DNA of 64,000 nt from RPQJ01 sp963700045. GTDB lineage: Bacteria; Pseudomonadota; Gammaproteobacteria; Steroidobacterales; Steroidobacteraceae. The stretch covers positions 62,001 to 126,000 of the forward strand of contig CAVOWK010000025.1 in assembly GCA_963700045.1 (NCBI GenBank), in the 5' to 3' direction. Position 1 is the first letter of the stretch, and each line of letters begins with the position of its first letter. A program made the translations under genes and the position numbers. The notes under the pieces were generated by a model that saw only the letters and a list, made by a program, of their open reading frames with translations, made no database searches and was not told the DNA's origin. Shown piece by piece: positions 28,002 to 36,649 of this stretch.

Positions 28002-29597
28002 GTGAACGATACCCCGACCCCGGCTCGCCGGCCGTCCGGGCGCGACGCCCGCAGGGCGCAGCGCGCGGGCCCCCTGCCCGACCATCTCCGCCCCGTGAAG
28101 CCCGGCATGGAGTCCGGGCGTTACCAGCCCCTGACGCCGGACGACGTGCAGAAGATCCACCGGACGGCCCTGCGGCTCCTGTCCGAGGTCGGCCTGGCCG
28201 ACGCGCCGGAAAGCGGCGTCGAGTACCTGACCCGCGCCGGTTGCACGCTGAACGACAACGGTCGGCTGCTGTTCCCCGCCGCGCTGGTCGAGGACACGCT
28301 GGCCAAGGCCGCCCGGCACTTCGTGCTGCACGGGCAGGATCCGCGTTACGACCTCGAACCCTGGGGCAAGCGCAGCTACTTCGGCACGGCCGGCGCGGCC
28401 GTCAACATGGTGGATCCGCGCGTCGGCTATCGCGAATCGACGATCAAGGACCTGTTCGACATCGGTCGCATCGTCGACGTGATGGAGCACATCCACTTCT
28501 TCCAGCGCGCCGTCGTGCCGCGCGACATCCCGGACCCGTTCGAGATGGACTTCAACACCTGTTACGCCGCCGTCTCGTCCACGACGAAGCACGTCGGCAG
28601 CAGCTGGGTACAGCCGGAACACGTCGAGGCCTCCCTCGAGATGCTGCACCTGATCGCCGGTGGCGAGCAGCAGTGGCGCGAGCGTCCGTTCGTCAGCCAG
28701 TCGAACTGTTTCGTCGTGCCGCCGATGAAGTTCGCGACCGACGCCTGCAAGTGCCTCGAAGTGGCGGTTCGTGGTGGCATGCCCGTGCTGCTGCTGTCGG
28801 CCGGCCAGGCCGGTGCCACGGCCCCCGCGGCCCTTGCGGGCGCGCTCGCGCAGGAAGTGGCGGAAGTCCTCGCGGGCCTCGTCTACGTCAACGCAATCAA
28901 GCCGGGCCACCCGGCAATCTTCGGCACCTGGTGCTTCGTGTCCGACCTGCGCACTGGCGCAATGTCGGGCGGCAGCCCCGAGCAGGCACTGCTCTCGGCC
29001 GCGGCGGGCCAGATGGCGCACTTCTACGACCTGACGGGCGGCACGGCTTCCGGCATGACCGATTCGAAGGTGCCCGACGGCCAGGCGGGCGCCGAGAAAG
29101 CGCTCAACCACGCGCTGGTCGGCAATGCGGGCGCCAACATGATCTACGAGTCGGCCGGCATGCACGCGAGCCTGCTCGGCTTCTCGCTCGAGAGCCTGGT
29201 GATCGACAACGACATCATCGGCGCGACGCAGCGCACGATCAAAGGCATCGAAGTCAACGACGAGCGTCTCTCGTTCGAGACGATCAAGGACGTCTGCCTC
29301 AACGGACCAGGTCATTTCCTCGGCAGCGACCAGACCTTGCAGCTGATGCAGACCGAGTACCTGTACCCAGGCGTCGGCGACCGCAAGAGTCCCAACGAAT
29401 GGAAGGAACAGGGTGCGCTCGACGTGACCCAGCGCGCGATGGCCAAGGTCGAGGAAATCCTCGGCCACAACTTCCCATCGCACGTCGCCGAAGCCGTCGA
29501 TGCCGAGATCCGCCGCCGCTTCCCGGTAAAGCTCGACCGGGCGCACATGCTGCCGCCCGCCGATTCGGCGGCCACGCGACGAGTCGGTTCGCGCTGA
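28002..29597 (+). CDS. Non-pyrrolysine MttB-family (trimethylamine/glycine betaine-type) corrinoid methyltransferase
   Basis: A 531-residue TIM-barrel methyltransferase of the MttB superfamily, which moves a methyl from a quaternary amine to Co(I) of a corrinoid protein. The frame is continuous with no in-frame TAG, so it is the pyrrolysine-free type exemplified by MtgB (glycine betaine methyltransferase). Recognisable parts are LTPDDVQKIHRTALRLLSEVG, NMVDPRVGYRESTIKDLFD, QSNCFVVPPMKFATDACKCL and LSAGQAGATAPAALAG. The start is GTG 28002, with CGGAG 8 bases upstream. It is followed 16 bases later by a DMGDH-like gene, consistent with removing the first methyl corrinoid-dependently and the second oxidatively. 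The partner corrinoid protein is likely the one at 59836. Confidence 0.9.
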   Translation: MNDTPTPARRPSGRDARRAQRAGPLPDHLRPVKPGMESGRYQPLTPDDVQKIHRTALRLLSEVGLADAPESGVEYLTRAGCTLNDNGRLLFPAALVEDTLAKAARHFVLHGQDPRYDLEPWGKRSYFGTAGAAVNMVDPRVGYRESTIKDLFDIGRIVDVMEHIHFFQRAVVPRDIPDPFEMDFNTCYAAVSSTTKHVGSSWVQPEHVEASLEMLHLIAGGEQQWRERPFVSQSNCFVVPPMKFATDACKCLEVAVRGGMPVLLLSAGQAGATAPAALAGALAQEVAEVLAGLVYVNAIKPGHPAIFGTWCFVSDLRTGAMSGGSPEQALLSAAAGQMAHFYDLTGGTASGMTDSKVPDGQAGAEKALNHALVGNAGANMIYESAGMHASLLGFSLESLVIDNDIIGATQRTIKGIEVNDERLSFETIKDVCLNGPGHFLGSDQTLQLMQTEYLYPGVGDRKSPNEWKEQGALDVTQRAMAKVEEILGHNFPSHVAEAVDAEIRRRFPVKLDRAHMLPPADSAATRRVGSR

Positions 29598-29613
29598 TCG
29601 GGGGGTTGGATCG

Positions 29614-32073
29614 ATGGCACTTCCGGGACACGCCAACGTCGTCATCGTCGGGGGCGGCATCGCAGGGTGCTCGATCGCCTATCACCTGACGCAGATCGGC
29701 ATCACCGACGTCGTGCTGCTCGAACGCAAGCAGCTCACCTGCGGCACGACGTGGCATGCCGCCGGCCTGGTCGGCCAGTTGCGCGCGACGCGCAACCTGA
29801 CCGAGCTGGCGAAATACACGGCCGATCTCTACCACTCGCTCGAGGCCGAGACCGGCCAGGCGACCGGGTTCAAGCAGAACGGCTCGCTCAGCGTAGCGAT
29901 GAATCTTTCGCGGCTGGAGGAACTGAAGCGCGGCGCTTCGATGGGCAAGACGTTCGGTCTGCGTATCGACGAAGTCACGCCGGGCGAGATCAAGGAACGC
30001 TGGCCGCTGCTCGAAGTGGGTGACGTGGTGGGTGGCATCTTCCTGCCCGGGGACGGCCAGACCAATCCGATCGACACGACGCAGGCGCTGGCCAAGGGCG
30101 CCAGGCAGCGTGGCGCGAAGATCTTCGAGAACACCAGGGTCGAACGCATCCGCGTCGAGCAAGGGCGCGCCGTCGGCGTCGAAACCGCATCGGGTTACAT
30201 TGCAGCGGACACCGTGGTGCTCTGCGCCGGCATGTGGTCGCACCGCCTGGCGGCCGACGTCAACGTGGCGGTGCCCCTGCACGCCGCCGAGCACTTCTAC
30301 ATCGTCACCGAGCCCATCGACGGCCTGCCGGGCAACCTGCCGGTGCTGCGCGTGCAGGACGAATGCGCCTACTACAAGGAAGATGCCGGCAAGCTGCTGA
30401 TGGGTTGCTTCGAGCCGGTGGCGAAGCCGTGGGGCATGCAGGGCATTCCTGAGACTTTCTGCTTCGATTCGCTGCCCGAAGACTACGATCACTTCGAACC
30501 GATCCTCGAGGCTGCGGTGCGACGCGTACCGGCACTGGGCTCTGCCGGCATCGCCCTGTTCTTCAACGGCCCGGAAAGCTTCACGCCCGACGACCGTTAC
30601 TACATCGGCGAGACGCCCGAAGTGCGCGACCTGTTCGTCGCCACCGGATTCAATTCCGTTGGTATCGCTGCCAGTGGCGGCGTGGGCAAGGTCGTCGCCG
30701 ACTGGATTCGCGACCGTCGGCCACCCATGGACCTTGCGGACGTCGACGTGCGACGCGTGCTGCCGTTCCAGTCCAACAAGCGCTACCTGCACGATCGCAC
30801 GACTGAAACGCTCGGCCTGCTGTACGCGATGCACTGGCCGTATTACCAGTTCACGACTGCACGTGGCGCGCGCCGTACGCCATTGCACGATCGATTGATC
30901 GCGGCGGGTGCCTGCATGGGCGAAACCGCCGGCTGGGAGCGTCCCAACTGGTATTCGACGCCGGGCTCGAATCCAGGCTACGAATACTCGTACGGCCGGC
31001 AGAACTGGTTCGATGCCTGCCGCGTGGAATGCGAGGCGGTCCGTGACGCCGTCGCGCTGTTCGACCAGACGTGCTTCGCCAAGTTCATCGTGCAGGGCCG
31101 CGACGCCTGTGCGGTGCTGAACCGGCTCTCGACTTCGAACGTCGACGTGCCGCCGGGACGCATCGTCTACACGCAGTGGCTCAACGACCGGGCCGGCATC
31201 GAGGCCGACCTGACGATCACTCGCCTCGGCGAGCGAGAGTACATGGTCGTGACCTCGGCGATCTGCCAGACACGCGACCTGGCGTGGCTGCGGCGAGCGA
31301 TCGAGGCACAGCCCGAAGCGCACTGCACGGTGACCGACGTCACCTCCGGCATCGCCATGCTGGGCATCATGGGCCCGCGCAGCCGCGAGCTGCTACAGAC
31401 TATCTCGGGCGCCGATCTCTCGAACGCAGCACATCCCTTCGGCCACTCGCGCGAGCTCGAGATCGGCTATGCGCGCGTGCGGGCGAGCCGCATCACCTAC
31501 GTCGGCGAACTCGGCTGGGAGTTGTACCTGCCCGCCGAGCAATGCCTCGACGTGTACGAACGACTGCTGGAAGCCGGTGCGCCGCTCGGGCTGACGCACG
31601 CCGGCTACCACGCGATGGGCGCCTGCCGCGTCGAAAAGGGCTACAAGCACTGGAGTCACGACATCGGCGACGAAGACACGCCACTCGATGCCGGGCTTGG
31701 TTTCACCGTGGCCTGGGACAAGCCGGGCGGCTTCATCGGTCGCGATGCGCTGCTGGCACAGAAAGCTGCCGGACCGCTCAAGCGTCGCCTCGTGCAGGTC
31801 ATGCTGGACGACGCAGCGGACACGGCGCCCCTGCTCTACCACGAGGAACCGATCGTCCGTGACGGCGTCATCGTGGGCTCGATCCGTTCGGGGGCTTGGG
31901 GCCATCGGCTCGGCCGCTCCATCGGCATGGGTTACGTGAGTTGCGATGACGGCGTCGTGGCGGAATGGCTGGCGTCCGGACACTGGGAAGTGGAGGTCGC
32001 CTGCCGCCGGCATCCGTGCCGCGTGCAGCTGCAGCCTTGGTATGACCCGCGCAATGAGCGCATCAGGAGTTGA
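29614..32073 (+). CDS. Dimethylglycine dehydrogenase-like flavoprotein (DAO + GcvT domains)
   Basis: An 819-residue fusion of an FAD amine-oxidase domain (about residues 1-390) and a folate-binding GcvT/aminomethyltransferase domain (about 420-819). It oxidatively demethylates N-methylglycines and channels the methylene to THF. VVIVGGGIAGCSIAYHL binds FAD; the His in CGTTWHAAGLVG is at the position that carries covalent FAD in studied DMGDHs. The C-terminal half shows GIMGPRSRELLQ, ITYVGELGWELYLP and EKGYKHWSHDI. GGGGGG precedes the ATG. It directly follows mttB and precedes a paralogue by 7 bases. Whether it uses dimethylglycine, sarcosine or another N-methyl amine is not determined. Confidence 0.88.
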   Translation: MALPGHANVVIVGGGIAGCSIAYHLTQIGITDVVLLERKQLTCGTTWHAAGLVGQLRATRNLTELAKYTADLYHSLEAETGQATGFKQNGSLSVAMNLSRLEELKRGASMGKTFGLRIDEVTPGEIKERWPLLEVGDVVGGIFLPGDGQTNPIDTTQALAKGARQRGAKIFENTRVERIRVEQGRAVGVETASGYIAADTVVLCAGMWSHRLAADVNVAVPLHAAEHFYIVTEPIDGLPGNLPVLRVQDECAYYKEDAGKLLMGCFEPVAKPWGMQGIPETFCFDSLPEDYDHFEPILEAAVRRVPALGSAGIALFFNGPESFTPDDRYYIGETPEVRDLFVATGFNSVGIAASGGVGKVVADWIRDRRPPMDLADVDVRRVLPFQSNKRYLHDRTTETLGLLYAMHWPYYQFTTARGARRTPLHDRLIAAGACMGETAGWERPNWYSTPGSNPGYEYSYGRQNWFDACRVECEAVRDAVALFDQTCFAKFIVQGRDACAVLNRLSTSNVDVPPGRIVYTQWLNDRAGIEADLTITRLGEREYMVVTSAICQTRDLAWLRRAIEAQPEAHCTVTDVTSGIAMLGIMGPRSRELLQTISGADLSNAAHPFGHSRELEIGYARVRASRITYVGELGWELYLPAEQCLDVYERLLEAGAPLGLTHAGYHAMGACRVEKGYKHWSHDIGDEDTPLDAGLGFTVAWDKPGGFIGRDALLAQKAAGPLKRRLVQVMLDDAADTAPLLYHEEPIVRDGVIVGSIRSGAWGHRLGRSIGMGYVSCDDGVVAEWLASGHWEVEVACRRHPCRVQLQPWYDPRNERIRS

Positions 32074-32080
32074 GCAAAGC

Positions 32081-34504
32081 ATGAAGACGCATGCCCGGGT
32101 AATCGTGATCGGCGGCGGTGCGGTCGGTTGCAGCGCCCTCTACCACCTGACGCAGCTCGGGCTCACGGACGTCGTGCTGCTCGAACGCGACGAGCTCACG
32201 GCCGGCTCCACCTGGCACGCGGCAGGCAACTGCCCTAATTTCTCGACGTCGTGGAACGTGATCAAGCTGCAACGTCACAGCACGAAGCTGTTCTCGACGC
32301 TGGCAGAGAAAGTCGGTTACGACATCAACTACCACGTCACCGGCAGCGTGCGCCTCGCGCACACGCGCGATCGCGTGGACGAGTTCAGGCACGTCGTCTC
32401 GCAGGCGCACGCCCAGGGCATCGAATTCGAGATGCTGAGCCCGGGCGAGATCGTCGAACGTCACCCGTTCGTCGACACGACCGACATCCTCGCGGGACTC
32501 TACGATCCCTACGACGGCGACATCGACCCGGCGCAGCTCACGCAGGCGCTGGCCAAGGGCGCTCGTGACGCGGGCGCGAAGATCTACCGCGGAACCAGGG
32601 TCACCTCGATCGAGCGCCTGCCGTCCGGCGAATGGCGGGTGCACACGGACAAGGGCACGATCCAGGCCGAGTCCGTCATCAACGCGGCCGGCTACCGCGG
32701 CGGCGAAATTGCAGCGATGGTCGGCGAGTACCTGCCCATCGTCACGCTGTCGCATCAGTACCTGATCACCGAAGACATTCCGGCCCTGGTCGAGCGCGGC
32801 GATGCGCGCCTGCCTTTGCTGCGCGATCCGGACGTCAGCTACTACATGCGCCAGGAACGCCAGGGCCTGATCCTGGGCCCGTACGAATGGAAAGCCACGG
32901 CGCACTGGCTGGACAGGATTCCGGACGAGTTCGCAAACCAGCTGTTCGACGACGACCTCGGCCGTCTCGAGAAATACATCGAAGCCGCGTGCGAGCGCGT
33001 GCCGATCCTCGGCACGGCCGGCGTCAAGAAAGTGATCAACGGCCCGATCCCGTATGCGCCCGACGGCAACCCGCTGATCGGTCCCGCTCCCGGACTGCCC
33101 GGCTTCTACCACTGCTGTGCGTTCACGTTCGGCATCGCGCAGGCAGGGGGCGCCGGCAAGATCATTGCCGAATGGGTCGCGCACGGGCAGCCCGAGTGGG
33201 ACGTGTGGCCACTCGATTCGCGGCGTTATCTCGAATTCGCCAACGACAAGTTCGTGCTGGCCAAGGCGATCGAGACTTACCAGCACGAATACGGCATCGG
33301 CTACCCGGTCGAGGAACGAGCTGCGGGTCGCCCAGCCAAGACCTCGCCGGCCTACCTGCGCCTGGCTGCGAAAGGCGCGAGGTTCGGCGCCAGGGGCGGC
33401 TGGGAACGCGCCGTCTACTTCCCGCAGCCGGGCGATCCGACCGCGCCGGAAGTCTCTTTCCGTCGTCCGGCGTGGCACAAGGCAATCGAGCGTGAGTGCG
33501 AGGCTGCTGAGAAACGCGTGGCCGTGCTCGACCTGCCGGGCTTCACCAAGTTCGAGGTGACTGGCGCGGGTGCCGCCGCCTGGCTCGACCACATGGTCGC
33601 GGGCGTAGTGCCGAAGCCCGGCCGCACTGCGCTGAATTATTTCCTGAACGACAAGGGCGGCATCGTCACCGAGATGACGCTGACCAACCTCGGTGCTGGC
33701 CGCTACTGGCTGATCAGCGCCGCCGCGGGCGAAAAGCACGACGAGCACTGGCTGCGTGAGCACCTGCCTGCGGACGGCTCCGTGCGCATCGACAACGTCT
33801 CGGCGCGTTACGGCTCGCTCATCGTGGTCGGCCCGAAGTCGCGCGAATTGCTGGCGCAGCTGACCCGAGCCGACCTGTCGAACGAGGCGTTCCCGTGGCT
33901 GTCGGTGCGCACGATCGACATCGGCTACACCAGGGCCGTCGCCCTGCGCGTGAACTACGTCGGTGAACTCGGCTGGGAACTGCACGTACCGGTCGAGCAC
34001 GTGCTCTCGGTTTACGACCTGATCTGGGCCGCGGGTGAGCCGCTCGGCATCGCCGACTACGGCCTGTACGCGATGGACAGCCTGCGCCTCGAGAAATGCT
34101 ACCGCGCCTGGAAAGGCGACCTCACGACCGAGTACACGCCATTCATGGCGTCGCTCGACCGTTTCGTGAAACTCGACAAGCCGGGTGGTTTCATCGGCCA
34201 GGCAGCGCTGCAGCGCGAGGCGAAGGCTGGGCCGGTCGAGCGTTTCGTGCCGCTCATCGTGGATGCGACGGATGCCGATGCGGCAGCCGTGTCGATCGTC
34301 TACGACGGCGGCACGCAGGTGGGGCTGGTGACGTCGGGCGGCTACGGGTATCGGCTCAAGCAGAGCATTGCCCTCGCCTACCTGCGCTCCGATCTGGCCG
34401 TTCCCGGCAAGGTGCTGGAGATCGAGATCCTGGGCGAACGACGGCGCGCCGTTGTCGGCAAGGAGCCGCTGTACGATCCGGACAACCTGCGCCTCAGGGG
34501 TTGA
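32081..34504 (+). CDS. Dimethylglycine dehydrogenase-like flavoprotein, second copy
   Basis: An 807-residue paralogue of the preceding gene with the same two-domain plan. FAD fold RVIVIGGGAVGCSALYHL, putative flavin-linking His in AGSTWHAAGNCP, and the folate domain with VVGPKSRELLAQL, VNYVGELGWELHVP and EKCYRAWKGDLTTEYTPF are visible. The residues after the flavin-His (NCPNFSTSW) differ from the other copies, hinting at a different substrate pocket. AGGAG lies 11 bases before the ATG. It ends 12 bases from the convergent BCCT gene. Product assignment beyond family is uncertain. Confidence 0.87.
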   Translation: MKTHARVIVIGGGAVGCSALYHLTQLGLTDVVLLERDELTAGSTWHAAGNCPNFSTSWNVIKLQRHSTKLFSTLAEKVGYDINYHVTGSVRLAHTRDRVDEFRHVVSQAHAQGIEFEMLSPGEIVERHPFVDTTDILAGLYDPYDGDIDPAQLTQALAKGARDAGAKIYRGTRVTSIERLPSGEWRVHTDKGTIQAESVINAAGYRGGEIAAMVGEYLPIVTLSHQYLITEDIPALVERGDARLPLLRDPDVSYYMRQERQGLILGPYEWKATAHWLDRIPDEFANQLFDDDLGRLEKYIEAACERVPILGTAGVKKVINGPIPYAPDGNPLIGPAPGLPGFYHCCAFTFGIAQAGGAGKIIAEWVAHGQPEWDVWPLDSRRYLEFANDKFVLAKAIETYQHEYGIGYPVEERAAGRPAKTSPAYLRLAAKGARFGARGGWERAVYFPQPGDPTAPEVSFRRPAWHKAIERECEAAEKRVAVLDLPGFTKFEVTGAGAAAWLDHMVAGVVPKPGRTALNYFLNDKGGIVTEMTLTNLGAGRYWLISAAAGEKHDEHWLREHLPADGSVRIDNVSARYGSLIVVGPKSRELLAQLTRADLSNEAFPWLSVRTIDIGYTRAVALRVNYVGELGWELHVPVEHVLSVYDLIWAAGEPLGIADYGLYAMDSLRLEKCYRAWKGDLTTEYTPFMASLDRFVKLDKPGGFIGQAALQREAKAGPVERFVPLIVDATDADAAAVSIVYDGGTQVGLVTSGGYGYRLKQSIALAYLRSDLAVPGKVLEIEILGERRRAVVGKEPLYDPDNLRLRG

Positions 34505-34516
34505 CCTGCTGCCGAC

Positions 34517-36058
34517 TCAGCGCAGGTGGTCCTGCAGCAGCGCCTTGATGAAGCCGGGGATCAGCACCGCCATCAAGGCGAGGTAAGGCAGCGCCATGAC
34601 GATGGTGGCCGACTGCAGTCCCTTCAGGCCGGCGTCGCCACCCAGCACCAGCAGCGTCGTTGCCACCAGTCCGATCAGCAGCACCCACAGCACCCGTTGC
34701 GGGCGCGGCGTGTCGGTGCGCCCGTTCGACGCCAGGTTGTCGGCTACCAGTGCGCCCGAGTCGACCGAGGTCACGGTGAAGATCACCAGCAACACGACCA
34801 CCAGCAGCGAGGTGACGGCGGACAGCGGCAATTGTCCGAGGAACTGGAAGATCGCCATGTTGACGTCCTGCACTCCGCCGGCAAGCGCACCGGAGCCGTC
34901 GATCACCTGGGCGATGGCGCCACCGCCGAATGCCGTGAACCAGAACACCGCGAATGCAGCCGGCGCCACCATCACCACGCCCACCATCTGGCGGATCGTG
35001 CGTCCGCGCGAGACGCGCGCGATGAAGACTCCGACCAGGGGTCCCCAGCTGCACCACCAGGCCCAGTAGTACACCGTCCACGCGTGGTACCAGTCCGTGT
35101 CGGGGCGCAGCCTCCAGTCGGACAACGGCAGGACAAAACGCGCGTAGTCCGCCAGCGCCGTCAGCAGGCCCGTCAGGTAGGCGCCGAGCCCGGAGCCCAC
35201 GGCGCAGAACGCCAGCAGCAGGATGGCGAGCGCCATGTTGAGGTTGGAGAGGCGCAGGATGCCGACCTCGATGCCGGTCCAGACCGAATAGCCAGCCGTC
35301 AGGCAGACCGCTGCAATGAAGAGCCCCTGCATCAGGAGTCCATCGGGCGTGCCAAGGACCGCGTGCATGCCGGCGGCCGACTGCATCGCGCCAAGACCGA
35401 GCGACGTGGCCAGGCCGAACGTGGTCAACACCACGGTGAAGATGTCGACGCCCTGGCCGATGGGCCCGGCGTGACGATGCCCGATCAGCGGCGACAGCGC
35501 CGAACTCATCGCGAAGGGCAGGCCCCTGTTGTACGCGAAGTAACCCACCACCAGCGCCGTGACGAGGTAGACGGCCCACGGGTGGAGGCCCCAGTGGAAC
35601 AGCGCGGAACCCATCGCGGCGTGTGCCGCCGCAGGCGTTCGTGGCGCGACGTTCAAGGGTGTGTCCGGCCAGCCGGTGTATGCCGCCACCGGCTCGGCCA
35701 CGCCCCAGTACAGCAGGCCCACGCCCATGCCGGCGGCGAACATCATCGAAAACCACGACACGAAGCCGAACTGTGGCTGCGCTTGCGGCCCGCCCAGGCG
35801 AATCCGGCCAAGGGGCGACAGCGCGAGGACCACGCACAGCACCACGAACAGGTTGCCCATGATCATGATGAAACTGTCGAAGTGCTGCAGGATTCCGCCG
35901 CGCAGCCGGGCGACGTACGCGTTGAAGCCGACCGGGTCGAGCAGCGCCGCAATCACGGCCAGTACGATCAGCGCCACCGCCAGCGGAAAGACCGTGCGGT
36001 GCACCCGGAGGCCCAGGAATTCGAGCCCGCGATCAGGAGTGCTGTCGTGATGTTTCAC
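34517..36058 (-). CDS. BCCT-family betaine/carnitine/choline transporter
   Basis: A 513-residue, 12-helix inner-membrane carrier of the betaine-choline-carnitine transporter family. The signature GMGVGLLYWGVAEPVAAY and the helix-8 aromatic stretch YYWAWWCSWGPLVGVF, which forms the quaternary-amine binding box, are intact, followed by ARVSRGRTIR. The start is GTG 36058 (VKHHDSTPD), 43 bases after the soxG stop. A longer open frame to 36649 would fuse it to soxG but is only a same-frame artefact. Its place at the end of the sarcosine oxidase operon argues for import of glycine betaine or a related amine for demethylation. Confidence 0.9.
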   Translation of the reverse strand: MKHHDSTPDRGLEFLGLRVHRTVFPLAVALIVLAVIAALLDPVGFNAYVARLRGGILQHFDSFIMIMGNLFVVLCVVLALSPLGRIRLGGPQAQPQFGFVSWFSMMFAAGMGVGLLYWGVAEPVAAYTGWPDTPLNVAPRTPAAAHAAMGSALFHWGLHPWAVYLVTALVVGYFAYNRGLPFAMSSALSPLIGHRHAGPIGQGVDIFTVVLTTFGLATSLGLGAMQSAAGMHAVLGTPDGLLMQGLFIAAVCLTAGYSVWTGIEVGILRLSNLNMALAILLLAFCAVGSGLGAYLTGLLTALADYARFVLPLSDWRLRPDTDWYHAWTVYYWAWWCSWGPLVGVFIARVSRGRTIRQMVGVVMVAPAAFAVFWFTAFGGGAIAQVIDGSGALAGGVQDVNMAIFQFLGQLPLSAVTSLLVVVLLVIFTVTSVDSGALVADNLASNGRTDTPRPQRVLWVLLIGLVATTLLVLGGDAGLKGLQSATIVMALPYLALMAVLIPGFIKALLQDHLR

Positions 36059-36101
36059 GTGCGCCGGGTGCCGGGTGTCCTGTGCACCGTCGCGGGCACG
36101 T

Positions 36102-36649
36102 TCAAGCGACCGACTCGCGATCGATCTCGCGCAGCAGTTCGACCACGTAGGTCGCGAACGAACGCCAGACTTCGAGGTGAAAGACCTGGGCGGACGTACG
36201 CCACAGCACGATTTCAGCCTTCGCAAAGACCGTCCGCGTACACATGCCGACCGGGAAGTCGCGCAGGTTGAGCGGCAGCGGGCATTGCGACTCGAGCAGC
36301 CATTCGGCGCGCGGCTCCCTGGACGCGGATCCCGACCTGCCGATGACTCACGTCGACCAGCGAATACGCATGGCCGTCCAGGGCGCGCGACAGCGCCGTT
36401 TCGATCGACGTGCCCTCGCCGTCTGGCAGCCAGCAGCAGGTGCTCGTCCGGGCCGAGCCAAAGGGCGGCACGCGAGCCGTCCGTCGTCGCGCGACACGCG
36501 GATTCGGGGAAGGCCATGCCGAAGGCAGTGCCAGCGGCACCACGGGCCGCGGCGTCACCGCGGAAAACGAAGCGGGATGCCGGAGGAAACGTCTCCAGCC
36601 ACGGCGTCGGCGGCCATCCGACGGGACGGCGGATTGCGGCATCAACCAT
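36102..36649 (-). pseudogene. soxG: Sarcosine oxidase gamma subunit; two frame breaks
   Basis: The small gamma subunit of heterotetrameric sarcosine oxidase, which caps the folate-binding part of the alpha subunit. Pieced together across frames it reads MVDAAIRRPVGW..., LWLGPDEHLLLLPDGEG, VDVSHRQVGIRVQG, LRDFPVGMCTRTVFAKAE and VFHLEVWRSFATYVVELL, the normal SoxG sequence, ending at 36102. Net +1 breaks lie near 36430 (GG where G restores CTG-CTG-CCA) and near 36309. The ATG overlaps the soxA stop by several bases. All conserved stretches survive, so the gene is probably functional in the organism. Confidence 0.82.

Noticed and set aside
34517..36649. Apparent SoxG-BCCT fusion protein of 710 residues
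   Set aside because: The SoxG part leaves its proper frame after about 75 residues and returns only by chance to the BCCT frame; soxG has its own stop at 36102 and BCCT its own GTG at 36058.
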